From positions 99,107,152 through 99,171,151 of the forward strand of contig NC_079491.1 in NCBI RefSeq assembly GCF_020520425.1: DNA of 64,000 nucleotides, read 5' to 3'. Below, one piece after another: positions 33,509 to 46,109 of this stretch. Source of the DNA: Spinacia oleracea. Its lineage: Eukaryota > Streptophyta > Magnoliopsida > Caryophyllales > Amaranthaceae. The notes below the pieces were generated by a model. The model was not told the origin of the DNA and made no database searches. It worked only from the letters and a program-made list of their open reading frames with translations. Each line of letters begins with the position of its first letter. Positions within the stretch are counted from its first letter, which is position 1. The position numbers and the translations under genes were made by a program.

Positions 33509-33921
33509 ATGGATGAGGAAATGCTAGAGGAGGAAGTTGGGGAAACAGAAGAAGAGACAAGTACCAAGAATATGTGGGAAAGTGTGGAAACTCTCACTAA
33601 ATATTATAAGGAGGTTGTTTAACTGGGGATTATCAGACCATTACAGAATAGAGATCGCTGTTTACCGACTAGAAACAGAAAAGAACGAGTTGGTTGAGAA
33701 ATTATCAACTTTGACAGAAGAGATAACTTCTGGAAAGGATAGATTTATCCGCCTGCAAGCTGACTTTGATAACTTTAGAAGGAGATCAGGTAAAGAGAGA
33801 CTATCAGTTCGAAGCGATGCACAGGGAGAAGTAATTGAGAGTCTTCTTCCAATGGTGGACAACTTTGAGAGGGCGAAGCAAAAGTTACAACCAGAAACGG
33901 ATAAGGAAAAACAGATTGATA
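33509..33921 (+). pseudogene. Captured chloroplast GrpE (EMB1241-like) exon
   Basis: Plus-strand exon after a TTTTAG acceptor. The first frame is acidic (Met-Asp-Glu-Glu-Met) and reads VETLTKYYKEVV, then hits a stop near 33619. The main homology continues in another frame: LETEKNELVEKLSTLTEEI, RFIRLQADFDNFRRRSGKE and EVIESLLPMVDNFERAKQK. The RLQADFDNFR core is diagnostic of GrpE nucleotide-exchange factors of Hsp70, and the wording is closest to the plant plastid GrpE EMB1241 as I remember it. The C-terminal beta domain is missing and two small frameshifts are present. Non-functional fragment in plus orientation. Confidence 0.85.
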
Positions 33922-34436
33922 CGATTTTTCTAAGATAGTACTATGAGTGAACAGACCAAAAACGAAACAGACTATAGAAGTCAATCAAACAGAAAACAAG
34001 CTTATACTATGAGCAATTTCTATGGCAACTAAAACTTTTTATAGTAGTTGATTTCAGACTTATCTCTCACTCATGGTCAGAGTTCGAATGAGGTTTTATC
34101 AGGAGAGTAAGTCGGAGTCGCTGCTGTCTTGGATTGACATTTAACACTGTGTTTTCTTTACGCGTTACAGAAGGAGCATCATAAATTAACTAACAGAAAC
34201 CATAGTTTGTTAACAACCCAGACCTAACACCAAACTCGTGTTTCAGCTAATATCAACATAATACCTTATTATGATAATACTAAATCTAAACATCTACCTT
34301 CTAATCTCACCATCATCCATAAATAATCGACAACTATAAAGCTTGTTTCAGCTATAAGTTTATCTATAAAGCATGAAATTCAGTTAATTAATTCCATATG
34401 AAATTACCTTGCATTTGGCAATAGTGTCAAAGTCTC
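33922..34436. other. CACTA B spacer
   Basis: AT-rich sequence between the GrpE fragment and the 3' end of the TNPA-like gene. No frame of interest. Confidence 0.4.
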
Positions 34437-37400
34437 ATTTCTCGGCCTGGTTGTCACCATTGCCACCAGAATCATCAGTAATCTACAAAAAGCATTTTAA
34501 TATGTAAATTAGATATGCCACATTTCAGGCAATGATACATGATGCTCAATCAGAATAATTTCCAGAAATAACTAACCATATTTATTGCTGATTCCGCACC
34601 ATCTAAAAGGTTCGATGAAACATTCCCTTTGCGTACTTCCTTCAAAACTTGTCCCAAAAAAGAAGCAATCATTTTAAATGATTGTGTTGTTTCTTCAAAC
34701 TTGGTGTTTAGAACTTGATTTTGTTGCGCAAGGTCCTCATTTTGCTTCTTGACAACTGATATTTCACCTTTCATGTTCTCCACTTCCATAGCATTGTTGT
34801 TAACATAGCTTGACCCTTCTTTCCTCAGCAAACCTTCCACTCCAAAGATGTCGCTTTGCTTCACTCCAAATCCATAATTCAGAGGACGTTTAGGTACTTC
34901 ACCTTTATACATGAGCTCATTAAAGACTGCATTCTCAATTTCAATTACGGGCTTTGAAGAAGAGGAACTCGCAAGATTTTCTTGGACCTTTTTGTTGGCA
35001 TCCTCCTGTTATATAATATGAAAAGATCACTCAAAATCTATTAACCAAGAATACTATGTACAAGCAAAGAAAAAAATAAATAGACTTCAAGAGACAAGAT
35101 TGATTTATAGAATTAGCTCAATGCAATGATACCACAAATTGATGAGGAAGTGTGCCCTCTTTAAAGCTTCCATCTTCTTTGGCGTAAACTGATTTGAAAA
35201 ATGCCAATTCGCTAAACACTCCTTTCTTCTCTTTCTGCAATTTCAGGAAAAAAATAAATTGAAAACTGAAATTTTGAAGTTCTTAAACCGACTATCACTA
35301 TATTTGTTTAACACTTTGAGTTGTTATCCCCGTAGTAGGGTTGCTGGGTGCATTGCCACTTTGCAAGGGGTGACAGAGTCGGCAACAGAGGCAGTGACAT
35401 CAGCAAGCTCTCTGCTAATTGTGTCAGGCTAAGGGGAATTCAGGAGTACGTTTCCTTGTAGATGCAGGGAAGATAATAAACAGAAGAAATATCAGCCAAT
35501 AGTTGCTTTATACCTGTATTCAGTTTGTTTTGTTTCTGTAACAAGTGGCAAATATTAGTTCTAGTTATTAAGATATTAGGTAAATAAGTTTTTGCAAACT
35601 TGTTTGCAGGTACATTTTCTTTGCATTGTTTTTAGTTTATCTTACATGATCCAATAATTAAAATCAATATGGACATTGATGAATCCCATGATCCCAGCTG
35701 GCCTCTATGCTTTTGACAGAGGACTAACAGATAATCTATCGATTCTTATAATCTGATAATGTAAACATTGACAGATAATTTGACTACTAAGTGAGTAAAT
35801 AAAATGAAAACCCAGACCAATTGGACGACTTCGACGCTGTCCCACAGGCACCATATGGTTCCGATTTCCCCTCATAAGAAGGAGAAGGAGAAGGAAAAGC
35901 CTAACTTTTTGAAGGTTGTGAGGGCAGCGCCGAAGGCAGAGTCGAATACCGATGCTAAGAGTGGAGTTCAGAAGTTTAGGGTCAAGCTGTTGCCTGAAAG
36001 TGGTGGCCAAGAGTGTCATGGATGTTCTCTGTATGGTATGTTGTTCTTGCAGCCGTTTACATACGTTTTATTCTGTTATTGTTGTGTTTATTGATTTTGG
36101 CTTCTGTATATCCTTTAGCGAGCTTGGATTTCCTGTTGGTTTTCAGTTCTAGAACAATGTATTGTCATCATGAAGGGGATTAGAATTTCCTGGAACATAT
36201 ATGGTTTCCTGAATGAATACTTTATTGGTTTCGAGTCAGATGTTTGGGAAAGAACCGGATTAGTTGGTTGTTAACTTTTTATGTCAGCTAGAATTTAGCT
36301 AAATTAGTGAGTTTTAGTGCTGAATGGCTTGATCAATTATCAAAAGTTCTAGAACAATGTATGTCATCATGAAGGGGATTAGAATTTCCTGGAACATATA
36401 TGGTTTGCTGAATGAATACTTAATTGGTTTCGAGTGAGATGTTTAGGAAAGAACCATATTAGTTAGTTGGTTGTTAACTTTTGATGTCAGCTAGAATTTA
36501 GCTAAATTAGTGAGTTTTAGTGCTGAATGGCTTGACCAATTATCAAAAACTCATTTTAAAGGATCAAAGACATTATTTCGGGAATAAATTATATGGTGGA
36601 CTGGTGGTGGTGAGGTGAAGCTTTGTTATTTTGGTTGAAATGTTAATAGAGAAAGGAATGTTGTTGGTTGTTTGTTGATTGGATAGGTTTGAATTTGTGT
36701 AATTGATTTACTCTTGAATTAGTCATGTTTAGGCTGTTGTGCTTGATTAATCTCAAATTAGAAATAATAATGGTGTTGATTTGCAACATTTGCAGCTCAC
36801 AAGGCCGCACTTTCACATCATCTCTAATTTTATTTACATTATGCTATGCTCTTATTAATGGTGGTTTTGATGTCTCAGCCTTACTTCAATAGCTGGGAAT
36901 ATCATCAACTGAAACAAGTGAGAAAGTTGGGACATTTTCACTTGCATATGCAGCTCACAAGGCCGCATCTCCGATAAAGTTTCTGCCTACAGTTGCCCTA
37001 AGTCCATTGTTGCTTCCTGGATTTCAAGAAAGTAGATAAAGATAACTAATCCCAGAATATATGACTACTCTGTATATGACTTTTCTTCCATTTGTGTAAT
37101 ACCAGAATATGTTATTGGATACGTAGCAGAATCAACTCTTTGTCATTTCATTGTGAATTTGCATTTTAGTGTGTTCATAGCAAATGCAAGAACCATTAAT
37201 TGCTGGCCTATCTCAAACATAGATCTCCATAACAATTTATCTGTTAACAGCTACTTACTTGATCTGTTCTCACTAAGACCAACAATGTAATTTACAGGCT
37301 ACACCTACAGACTAACAGCTAAACATGTTTCGTTCACAATTAATTGATTATCATTGCAGGGTTTTTGTTGTAAAAATGCAGATCGAATAATGATTAGTTA

Positions 37401-40123
37401 TGCTTAATTATGCATAATTTTTATTCTTTGTTATTGACTTTTAGTTAGAACTTTGTGAACAATTTTTTATCGCCTGAAGTTTATGGGGATAATGTAATAG
37501 AATGAAATACTGCCTTTGTTGTTTAAATTGAATAGTTTTTGCAGCTTCATGCACTGCAGATGGACTTCATTGCCTCTGCTTTCTGATTTTTTCTAATTTA
37601 AACTTGGAGTAGCCACGCACACCCGGTCCCATCCCCAGACCACCCTCCAGAATCATACTTCTTAGTTCATGTTAAAAGTTGACTCTATTTGACAGTAATA
37701 GTGTCAGGTAACCCCGTTTCCTGATCCTAAAAGCTCTAAGTTCATGAGAATCTAGGACAACTATCTCCAAAACGTTTGAAGAGTCACATAATGTATACTT
37801 CTGCAACATAGTTTATAACAGAAACGGAAAGTAGGAAGATTTTCCCAGCTGCTGCTTTCAATTCCATTTGCCCGCATAGCCAACTTTTCTACATTTCTCT
37901 ACTTTAACATTAGAAAACTAAAGAATGTCCTTATGTGTGAGATTAGATATGCATATACGAGTAAATATTACTCTTATTTGTTTATGAAGTTTAGACTTTT
38001 ATATCACTCTTATCTGTTTATGAATTTTAGACTTAGCACCTATAGCAATTGAAATGCTACAAACCAAATAGCTAGGTTGAAAAGCATACCATATCCACTC
38101 TTCGATTAGCAAAGCTTGTAGCACCACTGTTGTGCTTATTGCCTTGTAAAGCTCGAGCATTTTTTCCCATTTCAGATTTTTCCTAGTTTCATGAAACCAA
38201 TGTTAGCATATATAGGTGAAACAAATAAAACTTACTAAATTTAGGATATTTTGGGGTCACAAACCATGGCCTCTGGTAAAAGCCAATAATCTACCAATTC
38301 CGTCCAACTCCTAGTGGACACTCCATCAGGCACGTTGGCATAGTTCTCTTTTCGAGATTTATTCACTGGATCGAAAAAATCCCTCTTCAATTTGTATCGA
38401 TGATTGTTCCATGGTTTGTCAATACGCATCACTAGTGCCTTGTTAACTAGAGGTCCATCAGGTAACACAAAATGTTTCTTCAAAAAAAAAAGGAAAAATT
38501 AAGTTACAATGTTAACAAAATAATTTGCCTAGCTAGTTCTGATCAGATCAGATCAGACTGATCTGTCTGATCTGATCAGCACTGATCTGATCAGAACTAG
38601 CTAGGTGAACTTAGTGATTCTGCAGAAACTTAACCCGGGGTCGGAACCCCCATGACCAAATAAAAACCTGAAAAACGGGCAACTGATTGATGAACACAGA
38701 TGGAAACAGAATAAATTTAAAGCTAATTACACAGTTAACCAAGCTAAAATAAAACTACAATTAACATAAGTGTTAAGAACAATAAATCCACATACCCGAA
38801 TCATTGTAACAACATTAGTTTTTAACTGATTGTTCACAGCACGCCAACTTGGGACTCCCACTGGACAAAGTGAATCATTTTTTGCAATATCTCCAAGGAA
38901 GCTCACAAGGATCTTCCCACCTTTTCGAATAGGTTGGTTGAATTCATTGACCTTGACAATGTATCTGAACCCCTTTGCATCATGCCAAACGTCTCGAGGC
39001 AGAACTGGTCCCTTTACCAGATGTCGTATTCCATCAGCATCTGTCACAGGAGCTAAATCACACTAAAAAATCACCAAGATCGATAATTTACAGTTTGCAT
39101 ATTTGATGTAGAGACATGTTTACCTATAGCTATAGCCTCCACCTTCTCATCAAACTCCCTCGATTCTGGCCAATTTGGAATAATGATTCGATGTCGAAGT
39201 GTTGCTTTCTTCACAGCAGTATCACTTCCTTCTCCTTGATCAAATTCATTTTCACTCTCAGAAGCCGATTCTTCAAATTCGTCCCAGTTGTAGTTTGGCA
39301 TAACTTCACTCTCAACCTGATTGGATGGAGAAGATCGCAGAGGTTGAAATGCATTCTCACTCACATGCATGTATGTTGGAGGCAACTGACCTTCTTGCTT
39401 CCCGGTTCTCTTTTTCATTGCCATGGTGTCTGGTGGTGTAGGAGATTGTGACATCACATGTTTTGTTGCTCCCAAAGGTACAACAAATGCTCTTTTCTCT
39501 AAATGTGGTTTGACACTTGTAAAAGAAGATACCGGTTGTTGTGTAGCTTTTTGAGGCTGTTGTGTAGCTTTGTGAAGCTGATGGGTAGCTTTTTGAGGCT
39601 GATTGGTAGCTGTTTGAGGCTGTTGGGAAGCTTTGAAAGGCTGCAAAGAAGGCTGCAAGGTAGCTTTGAAAGGCTGCAACACAGGCTGCATAGTAGGCTG
39701 GTGTGGATTCGGTGTTGACGCTTTTTGTGTTGCAATTTCAGTCAGATTGGGAAACGTAGGTCCTTTATACCATCTACTTTGTGTTGTTCCTGTAAGAGTG
39801 GGCGGAATTGGTTGTTGTAATGGGTTAGAGGATGGTTTTGTCTGGGTAAAGGATGGTTTTGATAATGCCTTCAGTTGTGGCTTTGAAACCATGGAAGTAG
39901 GCCGAGGCAAGGATGATTGTGGTGCAACCATGGTTTTTTTAGCAGCTACTGGTTGCTTAATGGGTTGTGATACCGTCCCAAATGTCTGTGACACTCCAAG
40001 TGTTGGAGGACTGAACGGTCCCCAGTTTTGGGTGGATGGATCAGAAGATTTTGGGGACTTGGATGCAGCAATGCTCGACCCTTCGTCAATAGCTACCAAT
40101 GTTCTTTTAGTCCTGTAACTCAT
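34437..40123 (-). CDS. TNPA-like accessory transposase gene of CACTA B (multi-exon)
   Basis: Minus-strand gene with ATG at 40123. Exons seen: about 40123-39124 (Ser/Pro/Thr-rich, Gln-Gln-Pro and Lys-Ala-Thr repeats, acidic end), about 39054-38791 (DADGIRHLVKGPVLPRDVWH .. VNEFNQPIRKGGKILVSFLG), about 38483-38275 (VLPDGPLVNKAL .. YKLKRDFFDP .. WTELVDYW), about 38180-38093 (NARALQGNKHNSGATSFANR), about 35230-35130 (VFSELAFFKSVYAKEDG), 35008-34577 (coiled coil MKGEISVVKKQNEDLAQQNQ) and 34484-34437 (short acidic end). This is the plant En/Spm transposase_24 architecture, expected to bind DNA at the element ends. The 2.8-kb intron 4 holds a captured gene in the opposite strand. I see no stop inside the exons I could place, but boundaries are approximate. 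Confidence 0.75.
35804..37039 (+). pseudogene. Captured DUF1279-family gene fragment with intron
   Basis: Clear homology at 36869-37039: ETSEKVGTFSLAYAAHKAAS then PIKFLPTVALSPLLLPGF, the conserved C-terminal signature (LAYA-HKA-SP-R-P-T-A-TP) of DUF1279/FAM210-type organellar membrane proteins. An in-frame TAG at about 36890 breaks it. Upstream, 35804-36019 encodes a basic, transit-peptide-like piece (KPNFLKVVRAAPKAESNTDA) that probably is the first exon of the same gene. Between them is T-rich intron sequence with a 200-bp tandem duplication. The phrase GCAGCTCACAAGGCCGCA appears twice (36793 and 36949). It lies inside an intron of the minus-strand TNPA-like gene. Confidence 0.65.
36145..36544 (+). 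repeat. 200-bp tandem duplication in the captured intron
   Basis: Two adjacent copies starting AGTTCTAGAACAATGTAT at 36145 and 36345, period 200 bp, with only scattered differences. Confidence 0.85.
37040..38092. other. CACTA B intronic spacer
   Basis: AT-rich, intron-like, between the DUF1279 fragment and exon 4 of the TNPA-like gene. No frame of interest. Confidence 0.4.
38528..38605. repeat. Small GATC-rich fold-back
   Basis: A 78-bp imperfect palindrome. Ends CCTAGCTAGTTCTGATCAGA and its complement, with at least 24 bp of matching arm and repeated TGATCAGA words between. Lies in an intron of the TNPA-like gene. Confidence 0.7.
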
Positions 40124-40891
40124 AATTTAGTTCCTGTTCAGAAAGTAAGAAACACAATCAGCCATGAATAAAAAGGTCATTAAACCAACTCAATTGCTAC
40201 AAGAATGAATCACTAAATAGGATAATAGGTATTCACTCAAAGTGACAATCATACACGTTAAATCAGTTTAACATTTTCACATAAACAAGAATTACAATGA
40301 GCAGAAAACTCAGTAAATATAGAAGCAAAGTGCAAATCTGATTGAGAAAAAGAAATTCATCCTGGCTCTAATTGGTCGTTAGCTCACTGAGTGATCTAGA
40401 GTCTAGAATATACAAGTCATAGACTCAAAAGTCTGAAACCTTCAAGGAACTTGAAAACTTTATATTGGAAGGCCTTTTGCTCCGTTCATCCCTTTATTAA
40501 GTTTCATTATAACCTGTCACATTACAAGCATAAGCACGAAACAAGATAGAGAAGGCAAACCAGAAAAGAAACAACTAACGGAAATGCACTGAAGATATTA
40601 TCAGAAAGTGAAGATATTAGCACTATGGAAACAACCAACCTCCAGGTGGCTACCAAATCTCCCTGGAGGTCGAATTAGCACTATGGCCCCTACGAATGTG
40701 GATGCGAATGAGTGTGTAGCAGCTTGGTGGAATGAGGAGGGTGATGGATGGCATTTGGAGGGATTGATCTCACATCTTTGGGTGCACGAACAGGAAGCTA
40801 TCAAGATAATGAGGGTAGCAAGAATTTTGTTTATCTCCCTTGAACTCAAATTATCCCTTTATTGGTTTTAACATGTATTTTGTTTCTGCAG
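40124..40891. other. CACTA B spacer upstream of the TNPA-like gene
   Basis: Contains the probable TNPA promoter/leader on the minus strand and an open frame at 40608-40871 (plus strand) without recognisable homology; it ends at the acceptor of the SART3-like exon and may be captured intron. Confidence 0.4.
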
Positions 40892-41026
40892 AGATACTTG
40901 AAATTTGAAGAATCTGCAGGTGACCCTGCGCGTGTTCAGATTCTATATGAACGTGCTATCACTGAGTTTCCTATATCTAGTGATTTGTGGACTGACTATG
41001 CACGCTATATAGAAAAGAAGCTCAAG
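40892..41026 (+). pseudogene. Captured SART3/EMB140-like HAT-repeat exon
   Basis: A clean 135-bp exon (45 codons) between a TTTCTGCAG acceptor and a GTACTT donor. It reads RYLKFEESAGDPARVQILYE and RAITEFPISSDLWTDYARYI, a half-a-TPR (HAT) repeat pair: the spacing of W, Y and ERAI-FP is typical. The wording recalls the plant SART3/PRP24-type U6 snRNP assembly factor EMB140. The exon is open and undamaged, unlike the other fragments, but only one exon of a much longer gene is present. Plus strand, opposite to the flanking transposase genes. It could be spliced into a chimeric transcript. Confidence 0.8.
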
Positions 41027-42575
41027 GTACTTTCTCAATTTCTGATTTTAACTGTTTTGGTTGAGAAATCTTCTAGCTAGCTTATTGTCAGTTGCCAAAA
41101 AACAATTTTTTCAGTTCTGATGGATCAAAGAGATGATCTCATAGCTGGCACACTTCCTTTTTTTTGGGTGTAGTTTAGACTGAAGTTATAAGCAATATTT
41201 TAGTTGGCCTACACTCATTTACTACACTTTTGCTCTACAGTTATGAGGGAAAGGGCAAGATGAACCTGCTACACCCTCCTTTTCCGAGATTCAGACTACA
41301 GTGAAAACTCTCAATTTTTATATTATCATGGCACCAGGAAAAAGCTAAAGAACAATCTAAAACAAGTCATCAAACAAATCAGGAAGCTGTGAACCAGCAA
41401 AACAACATCAAGCAACAGTTGCATGTCTGACATGTATTAACAAAATGATTTGGCTACCTTATTAGTTATTCCCCATTCTGTTTTGAAAAGAAAGGAGGGG
41501 AACCATACCTAGAATAAAGATCTTTGCTGCTTGATTCAGAGAGCCTAAATCAGTAATATCCTGAGCCTGTAGTTTTAAGAAAATGATTATCAAGAGAGTT
41601 ATACATTCCATAGGAGAGAAAACAGGCGATAAAAGGATCAATATTACAATACAAATGAGCTTAGAGAAGCTTGAAAAAAGCTAGCTATAATTATATAAAG
41701 TCGGTGGTCACATATGATTCTCAAAGTCAAAAGACATAGAAAGAGGATCCAATGGGTGATCCAGCAGCTTAGTATAGTAGTAAATGGCAGCTTTGAAGAG
41801 GTGGATGCACATTGTTAATTGTTAACATGAATGCAGAACACAAACATCTAAGGGAGAATCAAGCCTAAATTGCAGAACTCGAAACAGACAGAAACATAAA
41901 TGAAGAAGTAAAGAGGTAACGTGTTGATACTTGTGTAATATTGGAAACTACTGGAGTGATGTTTACTGTTATAAACAATGAAATCTAGTGAATTGTTTTT
42001 AGCAATATTTTACATTGGAGTCATTTCATGATTAACTCACAGCATTTCACTAATCTTACAGATTCAAAACCGGTTTATCTGTGTGGTTCTCCTTAGATAG
42101 CCAGGCATGATATTTTGGCAACTCTGACAGATACGCTTTGTCAAAGGGGGGTAAAACTTTCAGAACCAAGACAGATGCATACAAACAAGAATCAATCTTT
42201 TCCCAATAAACCTTATTGTTTAGTTATAATGGACCAACCCACCCCTGACACACATTTTATTGTGTACCACAGGCGCAACAAAAAAGGGAAGAAAAGCAAC
42301 AACAACACTGCAACAACAATGAACCAAATCAAATACAAAAGGGGGAAATCACAAAAAATAAAGATAAATTGCCCCCTTTTCACGGAATAACGGTATAAAA
42401 ATATCTGTATCACCATCAAAGAAACTAGTAGTAGGGTACTTGGACATTAGTAGACAATAAAATAAGTGAGTATAGATTAAGTATATAACTCATTATTCAA
42501 CCAGATTAAACAATATGACTCACAACGTCATGAACAAATACAAATCCAAAGCAAAACAATAAAAAATAAGCATGA
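41027..42575. other. CACTA B spacer between the two transposase genes
   Basis: AT-rich, no recognised frame. Probably includes captured intron after the SART3-like exon and the 3' flank of the TNP2-like gene. Confidence 0.4.
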
Positions 42576-45500
42576 TCAATTGGTCCCACCCTCTTCCTCT
42601 ACTGGTAAAGAATCCCCTAAATCAAACACATCTCTAGGCTTGTTCTTAACAACATGCAACCATCCCTTTTGTATCTCATCTTCTATGTAAAAAACTTTTT
42701 TTGCTTGAGATGAGAATACAAATGGATCATCTTGCAACAATCGTCCAGAATGCATCAATTTAGAGAAATTGACACATACTCCGCCATTTGGATATGCTTT
42801 TACACCCCTATGAATGTCTACCCAATCACAACGAAACAATACAACTTTGTAATCTCCGTAATAATCTAATTCATAGATATCTTTCACTTTTCCATAGTAG
42901 GCATCTCCATCCGCTTCGACCATAATTCCAGAATTTTGTGTCAAAAGATGAGAATCGCGATCCGTGGAAAGGAATTTGTATCCATTGATTATGTATCCTT
43001 TTAATTTTCTACCATAAGAATGCAAACCACCAGCCAAAGCTTTTCTTAGTTTCCCATCTTCGGTGGTTGCATCTATGTAATGTACCTACGATGATACATC
43101 ATTAAATCAAATACATTTTTTTTAAAAGAAGTATGTATTCACATTAAAAGAACTTAAGTAACCTTATTTTGCAGCCACCCTCCAAACTCATTGATGATCC
43201 AGTTACTTTCATCACTCTCCGTGACAGGATTTTGTAAGTTCATTTGACGTTTCTCGGTTAAAAATTCACTTCATGGAAGAAGAACAAAATTAAAAATCAT
43301 CTATTATAACAATTGATAATTCAAAAGAAAACCAAAATAATACTTACTCCATATCCCCTTTTATCTCATCAGAGTGAAGCAAAATGTAGCGATGAGCTTG
43401 TTTTAAGCTTTTGTCATCAAGGCGAATGCTGACCTCCTTCCCAATAACTCGACCACCAGAATTAAACAAGTAATCATTGGGATTTGGAATGTCATCATCC
43501 ATCCTTTTAGGTATGTTGAAAATGGTCTTAACACCTTGAAGATATCTCGAACAAAACCTAATTGTCTCCTCTAAAAGGAAGCCTTCTGCAATAGATCCTT
43601 CAGGTTGGGCTTTATTGGTTACATGTGATTTCAAATGGGACAAGTACCTTTCAAATAAAACATTTGTACTTAATATATGATAAATGTGAAATATTAAATA
43701 AAAAGAATATAATTTAGACGTGTAAGATATTAACCTTTCAATGGGATACATCCATCTGTATTGCACTGGTCCACCAAGTTTAACCTCCTCCACTAAGTGA
43801 ATCAACAAATGGACCATGATTGTGAAAAATGAAGGCAGAAACTCCTTTTCCAACTCACAAAGAGTTAAAATAATTTCATTTTGAAGACCATCTAAATCAT
43901 CTGGATCAATAGTTGTAGAGCACAACTTCTTGAAAAAGGAAGACAATCTAGCCAACAAGTCAATTACTTTTGTAGCTTTAGAGGCCCTTAAGGCAACGGG
44001 AAGGATATCCTGCATTAGAACATGGTTGTCATGACTTTTGAGGTTAATCAACTTCCTTTGCTTCATATTCACACAACTAGAAAGGTTGGATCCATATCCA
44101 TCAGGAACTTTAATTTTCTGCAAAACATTTAGGAACCTCTCCTTCTCCTCCGTAGACATAGAATAGGAAGCCGGAGGCATGCATTCACCTCCGTTAGGAT
44201 TAGTACTCAGCCAAAGGTGAGACTTTATTCTCCATGCTTCAAGGGCTTCTCGATCATTCCTACTATCTCTACTCTTATCCATGCTAAGAAGAGTTCCCAA
44301 AATATTCTCAGACACGTTTTTCTCAATGTGCATCACATCTAAATTATGCCTTAGAAGATTATGCTCCCAATACACCAAATCAAAGAATATGCTTCTCTTG
44401 GTACCAAAGTCACTTTCATCTTGGACATCATCGTCATCATCGTGTCCTCTTTGCCTCTTTTTCGGTGGTGCCTTCGACTTTCCGTAAACATGCTTCACCT
44501 TTTCTTGCTGCCTCAATATATCAGTGCCGCTAGGACGAGATGGGGCTTTACCCCACTCATTAGTTCCAAACTTCTCACAAAACTTGTCACCTTGACATCG
44601 ATATGGGTGATCTGCAGGTAACCATTTTCTATAGCTACAATACCAAATCTTGCTCCCAAATCTATCAGAAGGCGTGGAATCTAAGCATATAGGACATGCA
44701 TTGTAACCTTTTGTGCTCAAACCAGAGAGCATTGCATAGCCGGGAAAGTCATTAATAGTCCAAAGCAAAGGCGCACGCAAATTAAATTTCTCTCCGGAAA
44801 AAGCATCAAAAGCTTCAACCCCTGTCCACAGCAATTTCAATTCTTGCACTAATGGCTGCAGATACACGTCAATATCATTTCCGGGACCTGATTTTCTAGG
44901 AATAAGCGTGGACAGAATGAAAGAAGACGGTTTCATACATAACCATGGTGGAAGATTATAAGGAATCAACATCACTGGCCACGTACTATAAGTGGTGTTC
45001 ATTAAACGGTAAGGATTAAAACCATCACTCGCAAGACCTAATCGAACACTACGAGGGTCTAATGCAAAATCACTGTGACGCTCATCAAATGCCTTCCATG
45101 CTTAGCCATCTGAAGGATGCCTTAAAATCTTCTTATCATCTTCACCCAATCGCTCTGTAGCATGCCATCTCATATCTTCTGCTGTTGATGATGACATGTA
45201 GATTCTTTTTAGTCTCGGTATAAGAGGGAAATATCGCATTACCTTAGCTGGCACACCTTTCTTACAAGTATCCGTACCTTGATCACTTACAACGTTGCCC
45301 CTATCCTTAGTTTACTTCCACCTCGATGTACCACAAACATGACACTTGTCTTTCTTTAAAAATTCACCCCAATACAACATGCAATTATTCGGACAAGCAT
45401 CAATCTTTTCATACCCAAGGCCCAAGTCTTTTATCATGTTCTTACTGTAATAATAAGAAGAGGGAAAATCAAGTATTTGAGGAAATGCATCTAGAATTAG

Positions 45501-46109
45501 CTTCAACAACATATTGAAAGATTCTATGGACCAGTGATTCATACACTTCAAGTGAAACAAGTGTAACAGAAAAGATAACTTTGAAAAATTGATACACCCC
45601 TCGTACAATTTCTCCTCAGAAGCTTCAAGCAACTTCTTATATGTCACATCTTCTTCTATTGTAGAATAATCATATTCTACATCTGTGTCATAGGCCAAGG
45701 GCTCCTCAATCCATTCATCATCCTCTCGTGCTTCTAAATATGGGCAATTGGGAGGCATATTAACACTAAATGCTGATCTTAATAGCCCTCCCATATTATC
45801 TCGACCTACAAACCCACTTTGGTTATCAAGGGATCCTTCACTAGTAATCCCTCCATCACTCTCAAACATACGCTGAAACGTATCCCCTTTACCATGAAAA
45901 ATCTAATCCTTATATGGCTTATAAAATCCCTTAAACAAAATATGCCTCTCCACTTCATTTACGGAGAACCATTTCTCTACCTTACAGTTCTTACATGGAC
46001 ATCTAATTTTTCCTTCGACTAGATCTTGCTTGAAAAACTCAATAAATTCCATACAACCGTCGATATATTCATGATGACCAGTGGGTAGATCGATCCAACT
46101 TTTATCCAT
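42576..46109 (-). pseudogene. TNP2/TNPD-like CACTA transposase with three in-frame stops
   Basis: Minus-strand gene. ATG at 46109 opens a transposase-associated domain (MDKSWIDLPTG .. IRCPCKNC). The TNP2 core follows in the same frame, with DVMHIEKNVSENILGTLL and PICLDSTP hallmarks; then a DUF4218-like part ending MYPIER; then a DUF4216 domain (43037-42576, MVEADGDAYYGKVKDIYEL .. VLFRCDWVD). An 87-bp in-phase intron is at 43648-43734; another lies between about 43087 and 43163. The frame is unbroken apart from stops TAG 45903-45905 (probably a Trp), TAA 45312-45314 and TAA 45102-45104. In intact form it cuts and joins the CACTA ends in the nucleus. Few lesions imply recent inactivation. Confidence 0.9.

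Noticed and set aside
39503..40118. Plus-strand frames opposite the TNPA-like first exon
   Set aside because: Shadow of the Lys/Ala/Thr/Gln-Pro repeats of the minus-strand exon.
40608..40871. 87-codon frame before the SART3-like exon
   Set aside because: No recognisable domain, opposite frame also open, and it runs into a splice acceptor; treated as intron or spacer.
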